Of a DNA stretch of 64,000 nucleotides, positions 8,344 to 16,988 are shown in pieces (within the stretch, counting starts at the first letter, position 1; the number at the start of each line of letters is the position of its first letter). Location of the stretch: positions 62,001 through 126,000 of the forward strand of contig NZ_JAFEUL010000006.1 in assembly GCF_016901225.1 (NCBI RefSeq). The letters run 5' to 3'. Source of the stretch: Actibacterium sp. 188UL27-1 (GTDB taxonomy: Bacteria; Pseudomonadota; Alphaproteobacteria; Rhodobacterales; Rhodobacteraceae). The notes beneath the pieces were generated by a model. It saw only the letters and a program-made list of their open reading frames with translations, was not told where the DNA came from and did no database searches. The position numbers and the translations under genes are program-made.

Positions 8344-9678
8344 TTATCCAAGGTAATCAGAGCGTTGCAGGCCGTACTTCGCCATTTTTTCGTTCAACGT
8401 ACGGCGCGGCAGGCACAGCTCTTCCATGACATTGACGATACTACCGCGATGGCGCCGCATGGTATTGTCGATCAGCATGCGCTCAAATGCTTCGACATAT
8501 TCCTTTAGTGGTTTGCCATCTGTCGTCATGACAGGTTGGCTCTCATCCTCTTCGGTCATCAGAAGCGAGGCAATCGTGCCCGAGCCACGCCGATTTTGCA
8601 GCACGGCGCGTTCGGCCACATTGATCAACTGGCGGACATTGCCCGGCCAAGGGGCCTGCAGCAACTGTGCAGCCTCCTGCGCACTGACCTCCGGAGCGTC
8701 ACAGCCATATTCATCGGCAAACTGCTCGCTCAGGCGGGTGAAGAGCATCAGGATGTCTTCCCCCCGCTGCCGCAGCGGTGGAAGCGTGATCTTCATCGCG
8801 GCCAGACGGTAGAACAGGTCGGGCCGCAACGCGTCTTCACAGGTCTTGCCTTGCTCCTGCAGGTTACAGATGGCGACAATACGGGTTTCGGCAGGTGTGC
8901 CCTGATCGTTGATAAAGGTCAGCAGCCGGGCCTGCAACGCCGCACTCAGCGCCTCGATATCCTCAAGGCAAAGGGTGCCGCCGCGCGCCTCTTCGACCAA
9001 CGGCAGTACGCTGGCTTCGGGATCACCCTCAAAGAGCTTGGTCGTCAGTTCCTCCTCCGTATGGGCCGCGCAAGACAGGATCACGAATTTTCGTGCAGCC
9101 CGTGGGCCCACCGCGTGCAGGGCATGGGCGGCCAGTGTTTTACCCGTGCCGGTTTCGCCGTCGATCAGGACGTGACCATCGGCCTGCCCCAGATCCAGTA
9201 TGTCTTCACGCAGACGATCCATGACTGGGCTGGCGCCAATCAGCTTTTTCATCAAACCGGTGCCATCGGACAGCTCTTTGCGCAAAGCGCGGTTGTCCAT
9301 GGCAAGGCGGCGGCGCTGGGTGGCGCGTTTGGCCAGTTCGGTCATCCGGTCCGGGTTGAACGGCTTTTCCAGAAAGTCGAACGCCCCCACGCGCATCGCT
9401 TCAACCGCCATGGGCACGTCGCCGTGACCGGTGATCATGATCACCGGCAGGCTGCTATCCTGCGCCATCAGGCGCTTCAGAAAAGACATGCCATCCATGC
9501 CGGGCATTCGAATATCAGTAACCACAATGCCAGGGTAATCCGCGTTGATCGACTTCAGCGCATCTTCGGCCCCGGGGAACACCTCGGTATCGAACCCGCT
9601 GAGCGCCAGCCACTGGCTGATCGACTGCCGCATATCCTGTTCGTCATCGACAATCGCAATTTTCATCGCTTTCGCCAT
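8344..9678 (-). CDS. dctD: DctD-type response regulator (NtrC family) lacking the GAFTGA loop
   Basis: Response regulator partner of the adjacent sensor kinase. In 444 residues: a receiver domain with phospho-acceptor Asp55 (VVTDIRMPGMDG), an AAA+ domain with Walker A GETGTGKT (about 174-181) and Walker B GGTLCLEDIEAL, an arginine finger region RPDLFYRLAAMKITLPPLRQR, and a C-terminal Fis-type helix-turn-helix. The sigma-54 contact loop normally reading GAFTGA is absent: the sequence passes from SCAAHTEEELTTKLFEGDP straight toward Walker B. It therefore probably does not use sigma-54. I start at 9678, where GAGG lies eight bases upstream; it follows dctB by 18 bp. The C4-dicarboxylate role is inferred from family only. 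Confidence 0.88.
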   Translation of the reverse strand: MAKAMKIAIVDDEQDMRQSISQWLALSGFDTEVFPGAEDALKSINADYPGIVVTDIRMPGMDGMSFLKRLMAQDSSLPVIMITGHGDVPMAVEAMRVGAFDFLEKPFNPDRMTELAKRATQRRRLAMDNRALRKELSDGTGLMKKLIGASPVMDRLREDILDLGQADGHVLIDGETGTGKTLAAHALHAVGPRAARKFVILSCAAHTEEELTTKLFEGDPEASVLPLVEEARGGTLCLEDIEALSAALQARLLTFINDQGTPAETRIVAICNLQEQGKTCEDALRPDLFYRLAAMKITLPPLRQRGEDILMLFTRLSEQFADEYGCDAPEVSAQEAAQLLQAPWPGNVRQLINVAERAVLQNRRGSGTIASLLMTEEDESQPVMTTDGKPLKEYVEAFERMLIDNTMRRHRGSIVNVMEELCLPRRTLNEKMAKYGLQRSDYLG

Positions 9679-9696
9679 CGGGCTCACCTCACGTTC

Positions 9697-11466
9697 TTAT
9701 TCCGCCGCTTGCATCTCGTTTTGCAAGATCGGCAATTTGACTTCAAATACTGCGCCGCCATCCCGGCCATTGCGGGCTGTCAGGCTTCCGCCGAAATCGT
9801 TTATGATCCCAGATGAGATAGCAAGACCCAGCCCAACCCCGTCTCCAGGCGCCTTTGTGGTATAAAATGGCTCAAACAGCGTTTCGAGATTTTCAATCCC
9901 TGTGCCATTGTCGCGCACGGTTATTGTTGCGGTCTCGCCCGTGGTCAGCATCAGATCAATGCGAGGGGTGGCATTGTTGCCCGTCGCATCAAAGGCGTTG
10001 CGGAAGAGGTTGATCAACACCTGCTCCAGGCGCAGCCGGTCAGCTTTCACCATGACCGGGTGGGGTGGCAGGTTACGCACGATCTCCACCTGTCGCCGTT
10101 TCAGTTGCGGCTCCATCATCGACAGGGCAGAGGACATGGCATCCCTTACATCCAAGGGTTCCATGGCCTGATCACCCTTCCGGGCATAGGATTTTAGCTG
10201 CCGTGTGATCGCCCCCATCCGGCGGATCAAATCATCAATCCGGTGAAAGCTCGATAATGCCTCATCCGGACGCTGCCGCTGTAGCAGCAATCGGGCACCG
10301 GCAAGGTAGGTTTTCATCGCCGCAAGGGGCTGGTTCAATTCATGGCTGACAGCCGCCGACATCTCCCCCAACGCGGCCAATTTCGAGCTTTGGGCCAGGG
10401 TCTGTTCGGCGACTTCCAGGTTCTTTTCAGCGCGTTTCCGCTCAGCAACTTCGCGCTGTAGGGCCTGATTGAGTTGGCGAAGCTCTGCTGACTCGCGCTG
10501 AAAGCGCTTTGATCGCGTCCGCTCGCGGCGCCCGATCATGTAGAACGCCACCGCCAGAAACAGCGCCAAACCCATGATTTCGAGCGCCAGAACACCGTTC
10601 ACGCGTTCCCGCACGGATTGATAATTGGTGAAGGTGGTAATTCGCCACCCCTGAAACGGGATGCGAGTCTCTGATCGCATCACCGCCTCGCCCAGCAGAT
10701 AGGCATCGGGCGGCAACGCAAACGAGAATTCCGCAGTGGCATTCCAGGCCCGCTTGATGGCACTGGGCGGCGACTGGCGCGCGAGCGCCTGTTCCACCGT
10801 TTCGCCACGCCAGCGCGGCTCGGTCGCCAGGATCACCTTGCCGGTGCTGTCCGTGACCATAACCGCATCAGAGATCCCCGCCCAACTGCGTTCGAACTTG
10901 GCCAGGTCAACAAACACAACGATCACACCGATCTGCTGCCGATCCGAGACCAGCTTGCGGGCATACGTGAATTCAATCGCACCGTTTTCCCGTTCAATCG
11001 TGCTGAAAACAGTGTCCTTTGCACGGATCGCATCAATGAAATACCGCTCTGACCGGTGCCGACTGCCCAATTGGTTCCGGTCTGTCGCGGCAACGGCCCG
11101 GCCATCTTCGTCCAGCAACAGGAAACCCGCTGCGCCGATCTCGTCCAGGTAACTGATCAGCCGCTGGGAGCTTGTGGAAAAATCGGCCGAATTCAGCGCG
11201 CCAACCAGGTTTGGATCCTGGCTCAGCAGCAAGGGCACAACGGAATTTCGCTGCAATTCGCTGACGATGTTGCCAGTATAAAGCGCCATGCGTAATTCGG
11301 CACGGTTGCGGGTATTTTCCGTAAACCGCTCGGTCAGCAACGTGTTGGTGACGTAAAGCAGTGCGGCGGCCAGAGTCAGGAATGCGCCGAGTGCCAGCCG
11401 CACGCGACGCGACTTGCGCCGTTGCACGGGTGTCAGCTTGTCACGTTTCTGCGGCGCATCGGACAT
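9697..11466 (-). CDS. dctB: DctB-type sensor histidine kinase
   Basis: Membrane sensor kinase of 589 residues. An N-terminal transmembrane helix (FLTLAAALLYVTNTLL) is followed by a periplasmic Cache/PAS-like sensor of about 240 residues, a second helix (IMGLALFLAVAFYMI), a coiled coil, a HisKA domain with SHELNQPLAAMKTY (His375), and an ATPase domain with N box NLFRNAFDA, DNGTGI and GVGLGLAIS. DctB proteins sense C4-dicarboxylates and drive DctD. No TRAP or dctA gene is adjacent, so the ligand is not proven. It begins 44 bp after purQ on the same strand and is probably part of, or just downstream of, that operon. Confidence 0.9.
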   Translation of the reverse strand: MSDAPQKRDKLTPVQRRKSRRVRLALGAFLTLAAALLYVTNTLLTERFTENTRNRAELRMALYTGNIVSELQRNSVVPLLLSQDPNLVGALNSADFSTSSQRLISYLDEIGAAGFLLLDEDGRAVAATDRNQLGSRHRSERYFIDAIRAKDTVFSTIERENGAIEFTYARKLVSDRQQIGVIVVFVDLAKFERSWAGISDAVMVTDSTGKVILATEPRWRGETVEQALARQSPPSAIKRAWNATAEFSFALPPDAYLLGEAVMRSETRIPFQGWRITTFTNYQSVRERVNGVLALEIMGLALFLAVAFYMIGRRERTRSKRFQRESAELRQLNQALQREVAERKRAEKNLEVAEQTLAQSSKLAALGEMSAAVSHELNQPLAAMKTYLAGARLLLQRQRPDEALSSFHRIDDLIRRMGAITRQLKSYARKGDQAMEPLDVRDAMSSALSMMEPQLKRRQVEIVRNLPPHPVMVKADRLRLEQVLINLFRNAFDATGNNATPRIDLMLTTGETATITVRDNGTGIENLETLFEPFYTTKAPGDGVGLGLAISSGIINDFGGSLTARNGRDGGAVFEVKLPILQNEMQAAE

Positions 11467-11510
11467 AGGCGAAAGTCTACGTGAAAGGTTAGGAAAGCCC
11501 AAGCCCCGCG

Positions 11511-12173
11511 TTACGCGGTGTTCATCACCTCGATCAAGCCAGCAAAGAGCGGCGCACCATCAGTGTCCCCCAAGGCCGGATCAATGGCGCGTTCGGGATG
11601 GGGCATCATGCCCAGAATGCGGCCATTGGCAGAGGTGATGCCCGCAATATCGCGGGCCGCTCCATTTGGCGTATCAACATAGCGGAACGCGACCCGCCCT
11701 TCGGCGTCCAACTGGTCCAGCTCGTCATCCGATGCCTGATAATTGCCATCATGGTGCGCCACGGGCACCGTGATGCGATTTACCCTGTAGCCATCGGTAA
11801 AGATGGATCTCCCGGTGATGCGCAGGTCCACCGGCTTTGCGACAAAGGTCAGCCCGGCATTGCGCATCAGGATGCCCGGCAACAGGCCCGTTTCCGTCAG
11901 GATCTGAAATCCGTTGCACACGCCCAAAACGAAACCGCCACCATCGGCGAAGCGCACGACATCTCGGCAAATCGGGGACTGCGCAGCGATAGCACCGCAT
12001 CGCAGGTAATCCCCAAAAGAAAACCCGCCGGGCAACCCGACGATATCGGTGTGTTCCGGCAACGTGGTGTCTTTGTGCCAGACCCGGGTCACATCAAACC
12101 CGGCATTGGCAAAGGCGATAGCCAGATCGCGATCACAATTCGATCCGGGAAAGGTGATGACGGCGGCGCGCAT
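11511..12173 (-). CDS. purQ: FGAM synthase glutaminase subunit PurQ
   Basis: Glutamine amidotransferase subunit of phosphoribosylformylglycinamidine synthase, fourth step of purine synthesis; it supplies ammonia to PurL with PurS bridging. The 220-residue class I glutaminase has the nucleophile Cys86 in LGVCNGFQ and the His-Glu pair in MMPHPERA. The ATG at 12173 overlaps the purS stop (TGATG), so translation is coupled. An upstream in-frame start would read through purS and is rejected. purL is not in the window. Confidence 0.96.
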   Translation of the reverse strand: MRAAVITFPGSNCDRDLAIAFANAGFDVTRVWHKDTTLPEHTDIVGLPGGFSFGDYLRCGAIAAQSPICRDVVRFADGGGFVLGVCNGFQILTETGLLPGILMRNAGLTFVAKPVDLRITGRSIFTDGYRVNRITVPVAHHDGNYQASDDELDQLDAEGRVAFRYVDTPNGAARDIAGITSANGRILGMMPHPERAIDPALGDTDGAPLFAGLIEVMNTA

Positions 12174-12403
12174 CAGGTCAGCTCGATCCGGTAGCTTTCG
12201 ATCACGGTATTGGCCAACAGCTTTTCGCACATTTCGGTGACGGTCGCCTCAGATGTGCCCTCGGCCAGGTCCAGTTCGATCACTTTGCCCTGGCGTACAC
12301 CGTTGACGCCGTCAAACCCCATACCGCCAAGGGCAGATTTCACAGCCTCACCCTGCGGATCCAGAACGCCGTTCTTCAACGTCACATGCACGATTGCCTT
12401 CAT
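12173..12403 (-). CDS. purS: FGAM synthase subunit PurS
   Basis: A 76-residue bridging subunit of the small-subunit type FGAM synthase (PurL-PurQ-PurS). [21 protein letters not shown] is the family N-terminus and the final YRIEL is the C-terminal strand. The start at 12403 overlaps the stop of the upstream RraB-like gene (ATGA), and its stop overlaps the purQ start. Confidence 0.95.
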   Translation of the reverse strand: MKAIVHVTLKNGVLDPQGEAVKSALGGMGFDGVNGVRQGKVIELDLAEGTSEATVTEMCEKLLANTVIESYRIELT

Positions 12404-12777
12404 TGGCCTGTCTCCCGCTTGGTTTGGACGGTGCATTCCCACCCGTCATAATGCCAGCCCTGCCCCAGAAACACACCTGCCAGCTCCTCGGTATGACGAT
12501 CGAAATCGTCCGAGGCGACCTCACGCGTTTCGCGCAAAATGGCGCCGGGGCGTAGAACTTCATCCTCGATGAATTCCATGTTCAGATACGCCAGCGCTAG
12601 CATCAAATCATCTCGGCCGGCCCCGGATCCGTCGGGTGCGGGATAGGCAAAATGCACAACCTCGCGCGGACCGGCACCGCTGTCGCCATAATCTCCCAAC
12701 GCCGCGCGGATCTTGTCGTTCTTCAGAGCGCGATCGGACCGCCCATCGACCTTTGATTTGCGAAACCAGCCGAACAT
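12400..12777 (-). CDS. RraB-family protein (RNase E regulator-like)
   Basis: A 125-residue cytoplasmic protein. The C-terminal half (FDRHTEELAGVFLGQGWHYDGWE) matches the hallmark end of the RraB family, which in E. coli binds RNase E and inhibits it. Its N-terminal part (MFGWFRKSK) is basic and differs from E. coli RraB. It sits between purC (5-bp gap) and purS (4-bp overlap), so it is co-transcribed with purine genes. Whether it acts on the RNase E encoded about 5 kb away is inference. Family assignment is fairly secure; activity is not. Confidence 0.75.
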   Translation of the reverse strand: MFGWFRKSKVDGRSDRALKNDKIRAALGDYGDSGAGPREVVHFAYPAPDGSGAGRDDLMLALAYLNMEFIEDEVLRPGAILRETREVASDDFDRHTEELAGVFLGQGWHYDGWECTVQTKRETGQ

Positions 12778-12782
12778 GGCAC

Positions 12783-13544
12783 CTAGTTGATGAGGGTCGG
12801 TTTGGTGATCGGTGCGGCATTCATGGGCAACACTCCCAAACGGCGCGCCACCTCGGTATAGGCATCTGCCAGGTTGCCCAGATCGCGCCGAAACACGTCC
12901 TTATCCAACCGCTCACCGGTTTTTATGTCCCACAACCGGCAACTGTCCGGGCTGATCTCGTCGGCCACGATCAGGCGTTGGAAATCATTGTCCCAGATCC
13001 GCCCGATCTCGATCTTGAAATCGATCAGCCGGATGCCGACACCCATCATCACACCAGATATGAAATCGTTCACCCGCAGGGCCAGCGCCACCATGTCATC
13101 CATATCTTGCTGGCTGGCCCACCCAAAGGCGATCACATGTTCCTCAGTCACCAGCGGATCGCCCAGATCATCGTCCTTATAATAGAATTCGACGATGGGC
13201 CGAGGCAGTGGGGTACCCTCGTCGATCCCGAGCCGTTTTGAGATGCTACCCGCCGCAAAATTACGCACGACAACTTCCAGCGGAATAATCTCCACCGACC
13301 GGATCAGCTGTTCGCGCATATTGATACGGCGAATGAAATGGGTGGGCACCCCAATGGCATTCAGACCAGTCATGAAAAATTCGCTCAGGCGGTTGTTCAA
13401 AACGCCTTTGCCATCGATCACGTCGCGCTTTTCCGCATTGAATGCGGTCGCGTCATCTTTGAAATACTGGACCAGCGTCCCGGGCTCGGGGCCTTCATAC
13501 AGAATTTTGGCCTTGCCTTCGTAGACCTTCTTACGCCGTGCCAT
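12783..13544 (-). CDS. purC: SAICAR synthase
   Basis: Phosphoribosylaminoimidazole-succinocarboxamide synthase: ATP-dependent condensation of CAIR with aspartate in purine synthesis. The 253 residues contain [11 protein letters not shown] (nucleotide-binding hairpin), [15 protein letters not shown] and [10 protein letters not shown], all diagnostic. AAAGGA precedes the start. First gene of purC-rraB-like-purS-purQ. Confidence 0.97.
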   Translation of the reverse strand: MARRKKVYEGKAKILYEGPEPGTLVQYFKDDATAFNAEKRDVIDGKGVLNNRLSEFFMTGLNAIGVPTHFIRRINMREQLIRSVEIIPLEVVVRNFAAGSISKRLGIDEGTPLPRPIVEFYYKDDDLGDPLVTEEHVIAFGWASQQDMDDMVALALRVNDFISGVMMGVGIRLIDFKIEIGRIWDNDFQRLIVADEISPDSCRLWDIKTGERLDKDVFRRDLGNLADAYTEVARRLGVLPMNAAPITKPTLIN

Positions 13545-13720
13545 GGGATCCTTTCCGTGCCGGGCAGCCGATGCCGCCGACCACCCCTTCGGCCTGCGCT
13601 ATAAGGGAACGCGCGAGGGCAAGCAACCATCGCAGCGGCGGCGCGCGACCCGCTGGGCACTTGACGGCGCAGGATAGAGGCGGCACGGCTGTCCAGAGGA
13701 GTAAAGGGCCCCCCACGCTA

Positions 13721-15217
13721 ATGATTGACGATTTTGCCGTTCTTGATTTCGCTTTGCTCGCGCTCCACCCGGCCCGGGTTGCCGCCGCCCTCAACGCGTT
13801 GCGTGTCAAAAACGCCGAAGATAAGCCTGCGTCCAAGGGGATTTTGACGCGGCTTTTCCGCGGTGACGGGCGGGGGCCACGTCCACTGTTGGTGCATGCC
13901 AATACCAAGTTGCGTCGTGGGCCCCATGCCCGCATCGATATCAGCGCCAACCGCAGCGGGTCGGATCTGCCGATCCGGATCTCCATCGCGCCCGGCCCGG
14001 CACAGATGACACTGGTCGAATTTATCGAGACGGAGATCGGCCAGTCTTCTGTCGCGCGGGGCCTGAGCGAACAGCATCCCGAGCTGGAGGTGTTTTACTT
14101 CCGCTACAGTGGTGCGCGCCATCCCGGTGCCGATTTTGCGTTCCACGTCTACCAGAATGGGCGGGCCCTTCGCCGAACCTCTGCTCTAAGCTTCAAGGGG
14201 GCGGGACCGGATGCGAATTGGACCGCCACGGATAGCGGCCTGCCCCATCCAGCTGAAACAGAATGCCTGTCGGATCCCGAAACGCCCCGCAATCAGGTGA
14301 TGAGCCCTATCCATCAAGGCACAATTCTTGAAGCATTGGGGATCGATACCGAATGTCTGTTCAGCAGCCCTGATCCGTCGCGCACCGGTCTGGTCCTGTC
14401 GCCTGATGCGGGGGGCAGCCCGATCGACACCCTGCCGGTTCAACCCGTCACCGACCCATCGCGATTGGCGGACGAAAGCTCCCTACCACTCCCCCCTGCC
14501 CTGGAACCAACGGTAGCGCCGCGACCCATGCTCAAACCCGTCGCCACACCGGACCCGGGCAGCGAGGGGAAACTGAAGGCGCAACCCCGGCGCAAGATCC
14601 GGACCACAGGTCCGCCGAGCCACCCACCCGTGCCGGTCCCCGATCCCGATCCCGATCCCGATCCCGTGGGGGAAACTGTGGAGGCGGTTCACGCGCCAGA
14701 CGATAGTTTGGAACCCGTGCAACCTGTTGAAATGGAGCCCCTTTCCGAAACCGCATCCCTGGCCGAATTATTGCCCGCCAGCACGTCAGGTGGTGAGCCA
14801 GTACCGATATTCATGCGCCCCTCAGCGTCCGAGCCGTCGGCAGAGGAGACGGCCGCTCCTGAACGGATCGATGATCACGTCCTGCCCGAACCGGAGCCTG
14901 TTGAGCCACACACAGCCGACATCACGCTGTCGGACGACGGCGAGGCATCGCCTGCCATACCTGCAATAGGCACGCGCGATTGGGAAACGGAGGTGACGCG
15001 CCTTTTGCTGGATGCCGTTGAAGCCGGCCTGCCCCCGGCCGAGCAGGTGCCCTGGCTGGATGACCTGACCAAGCAGCTCCAAGCGGGTGAGGTCAGCAGC
15101 GCATTGTCCCGTGCCACAGCGTTGATCGAGCGTGGCAACCGGCAAGACGATGAAAAACACCGCGCCATTGATCGCCTGACCGCTCTCTACCGCGCGGCAG
15201 AACCGCCGCTCGATTGA
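13721..15217 (+). CDS. Hypothetical protein with disordered proline/acid-rich middle
   Basis: A 498-residue protein of unknown function. The first 170 residues look folded (MIDDFAVLDFALLALHPARV to FAFHVYQNGRALRRTSAL). The middle, about residues 210-430, is low-complexity Pro/Glu/Ala/Asp sequence including a Pro-Asp repeat encoded by tandem copies of a six-base unit near 14641-14664. The last 85 residues (DWETEVTRLLLDAVEAGLPP onward) look helical and folded again. GAGGAGTAAAGG precedes ATG 13721; longer in-frame starts reach back across the purC promoter and are unlikely. It is divergent from purC. No signal peptide or membrane helix is seen. Confidence 0.75.
   Translation: MIDDFAVLDFALLALHPARVAAALNALRVKNAEDKPASKGILTRLFRGDGRGPRPLLVHANTKLRRGPHARIDISANRSGSDLPIRISIAPGPAQMTLVEFIETEIGQSSVARGLSEQHPELEVFYFRYSGARHPGADFAFHVYQNGRALRRTSALSFKGAGPDANWTATDSGLPHPAETECLSDPETPRNQVMSPIHQGTILEALGIDTECLFSSPDPSRTGLVLSPDAGGSPIDTLPVQPVTDPSRLADESSLPLPPALEPTVAPRPMLKPVATPDPGSEGKLKAQPRRKIRTTGPPSHPPVPVPDPDPDPDPVGETVEAVHAPDDSLEPVQPVEMEPLSETASLAELLPASTSGGEPVPIFMRPSASEPSAEETAAPERIDDHVLPEPEPVEPHTADITLSDDGEASPAIPAIGTRDWETEVTRLLLDAVEAGLPPAEQVPWLDDLTKQLQAGEVSSALSRATALIERGNRQDDEKHRAIDRLTALYRAAEPPLD
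14641..14668 (+). repeat. Short tandem repeat inside the disordered gene
   Basis: The unit CCCGAT is repeated about four times in frame, encoding alternating Asp and Pro. Such a run can change length by slippage, and because the unit is six bases the frame is kept. Confidence 0.8.
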
Positions 15218-15333
15218 GCGGCGACACCGGTTAGCTGCCTGTGATCGGCCGCCATTGTTCAAATAGCTGTATAATACGACGCGACGGCGTCAAACAAACC
15301 TAGTGCCGGGTTACGGCAGTTTTACACCTAATT

Positions 15334-15419
15334 TGGTGCCCGAGGAGAGACTCGAACTCTCACGCCCGTGAAGGCGGGGGATTTTGAATCCCCTGCGTCT
15401 ACCATTCCGCCACTCGGGC
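15334..15419 (-). tRNA. tRNA-Leu (CAA)
   Basis: Class II tRNA with a long variable arm. The acceptor stem GCCCGAG pairs with CTCGGGC, the anticodon loop is TTCAAAA within a GGGGA/TCCCC stem, giving anticodon CAA, and the T arm carries GTTCGAGTC. CCA is encoded (15334-15336). No integrase or direct repeat is seen beside it, so it is not obviously an attachment site here. Confidence 0.97.
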
Positions 15420-15502
15420 CACCGGCGGGCAGAAATATCAGATTGGACCGGCGAGGCAAGCAAATTCACCGAAGCAGTCACACAAAAACGGGAACCAATT
15501 TC

Positions 15503-15530
15503 TTAACGGCAAGTTACCTCAACAGGTAAC
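15503..15530. promoter_or_regulatory. CtrA-like half-palindrome and adjoining inverted repeat
   Basis: TTAACGGCAAGTTACC (15503-15518) matches the Rhodobacterales CtrA consensus TTAAC-N5-GTTAAC with one mismatch. It overlaps the perfect inverted repeat GTTACCT-CAAC-AGGTAAC (15513-15530). Both lie just ahead of the ribosome-binding site of the 22-residue peptide gene. Binding by CtrA or any other factor is inference. Confidence 0.4.
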
Positions 15531-15544
15531 AAAAGGAGATTGTC

Positions 15545-15613
15545 ATGAACCGCATCATCTACCTCGTTGGACTTGTCGTCGTTGTCGGTGCCATCCTTGG
15601 TATCGTACTTTAA
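15545..15613 (+). CDS. 22-residue single-helix membrane peptide
   Basis: A tiny gene, MNRIIYLVGLVVVVGAILGI followed by VL, preceded by AAAAGGAG seven bases before the ATG. Nearly the whole product is one hydrophobic helix with a short basic start, so it should insert in the inner membrane. It is too short for most annotation pipelines. Short peptides with this MNRIIYLVGLVVVV-like sequence are, as I recall, common in Rhodobacteraceae, but no function is known. It stands alone between tRNA-Leu and a TRAP permease on the opposite strand. Confidence 0.7.
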   Translation: MNRIIYLVGLVVVVGAILGIVL

Positions 15614-15635
15614 CACGTGTGCTGAGCCGGGACAC

Positions 15636-16988
15636 CTACACAGCTATTCCGACCAGCCACAGCGTTATGGCCGGGAAAGTGACCAAAATGATAACCCGTA
15701 TGACATCCGAAATGACGAACGGCGCAACCCCGGCATAGGTTCTTGAGATCGGAATATCGCGGGCAACCCCGTTGATGATAAAGAGGTTCATCCCCACAGG
15801 GGGGGTGATCAACCCAACCTCCACCACGATCAGCGCGAGGATACCGAACCATATGGCGGTTTCTTCCACGCTCATCCCGAAATCCAGCACTTCGATGATT
15901 GGAAGGAAAATGGGGATCGTCAGCAATATCATCGAAAGGCTGTCCATCACGCAGCCAAATAACAGATAGCACAGCAACATCACGGTCAGCACCATGAGCG
16001 GTGTGAACCCTTGCATCGTGACCCAATCAGCAAGCAGGTCCGGTGCCCGGGTAAGGGCCAGGAACCCCTTGAACACCTCTGCTCCCAATAGAATGAAAAA
16101 GATCATTCCAGTGGCCTTGGCCGTCTCCAATACGGCTGCCAGGAAACCCGACCACGTCAACCGCCCGACCAGCATACCGTACAATGCAGTCGATGTGACG
16201 CCAAACGCCGCCGCCTCATTCGGGGTGAACAGAGCCTGCGCGTCAGGCTTGACCCAATTCCAGTCCCCTACAATCCCCCCCATCGTCAGACCAAAGATCA
16301 CAATGACCGGCCAGATGGCGCCAAGAGTCTTTAACCGGGCCGCATATGGGATCCGTTCGGCCGCGGTTGCGCTATCGGGCCAAAGCCGGACATAAACGGA
16401 TACGGTCAGCATATATCCCGCCGCGGCCAACAATCCCGGGATCAGAGCTGCAACGAACATCTTGACGATATTCTGTTCCGCCATGATCGCATAAATTACC
16501 AAAATAACCGACGGCGGAATGAGGATACCTAATGTCCCGCCCGCCGCCAAAACGCCCGTGCTAAGGCTGTCGGAATAGCCACGTTTGCGCATTTCGGGCA
16601 GGGCCACCTGACCCATGGTCGAGGCGGTCGCCAGTGACGATCCACAGATCGCACCAAACCCCGCACACGCCCCCACACTGGCCATGGCGACACCGCCACG
16701 CCGGTGGCCCAGCCAATCGCTGGCAGCCCGAAAAAGGGCAGCGGACATGCCCGTGCGTGTCGCGATTTGCCCCATCAGGATAAAAAGCGGCACGATTGCC
16801 AGCCCCTGATTGCTGAAGGTTTCATATGGCAGGCCCTTCATCTGGGCCAGGGGCGCATTGGGCGTGCCAAGCACATACCAAGAACCAAAAAAACCGGTCA
16901 GCCCCATGGCCAATGCGATAGGCACCCGCAGAAAGATACCAATCAGCATCAGACCGAAGGCGGTGAGGGCAAGGGCGATCCCGGTCAA
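15636..16988 (-). CDS. dctM: TRAP transporter large permease (DctM)
   Basis: Twelve-helix channel subunit of a tripartite ATP-independent periplasmic transporter, driven by an ion gradient. The 450-residue protein has the family landmarks GLAIVPLFILMGQIATRTGMS, GTLGILIPPSVILVIYAI and IVVEVGLITPPVGMNLFII. Its ATG overlaps the dctQ stop (ATGA). Solutes for this family include C4-dicarboxylates and other organic acids; DctM alone does not reveal which. No binding-protein gene (dctP) is next to the pair. Confidence 0.95.
   Translation of the reverse strand: MTGIALALTAFGLMLIGIFLRVPIALAMGLTGFFGSWYVLGTPNAPLAQMKGLPYETFSNQGLAIVPLFILMGQIATRTGMSAALFRAASDWLGHRRGGVAMASVGACAGFGAICGSSLATASTMGQVALPEMRKRGYSDSLSTGVLAAGGTLGILIPPSVILVIYAIMAEQNIVKMFVAALIPGLLAAAGYMLTVSVYVRLWPDSATAAERIPYAARLKTLGAIWPVIVIFGLTMGGIVGDWNWVKPDAQALFTPNEAAAFGVTSTALYGMLVGRLTWSGFLAAVLETAKATGMIFFILLGAEVFKGFLALTRAPDLLADWVTMQGFTPLMVLTVMLLCYLLFGCVMDSLSMILLTIPIFLPIIEVLDFGMSVEETAIWFGILALIVVEVGLITPPVGMNLFIINGVARDIPISRTYAGVAPFVISDVIRVIILVTFPAITLWLVGIAV

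Noticed and set aside
8536-9816. Plus-strand frame of 426 codons opposite dctD
   Set aside because: Antisense of a confidently assigned regulator; composition (Gln/His/Arg-rich) is typical of a shadow frame.
15334-15419. tRNA-Leu as an attachment site for an island
   Set aside because: No integrase, no direct repeat of the tRNA 3' end and no change in composition nearby.
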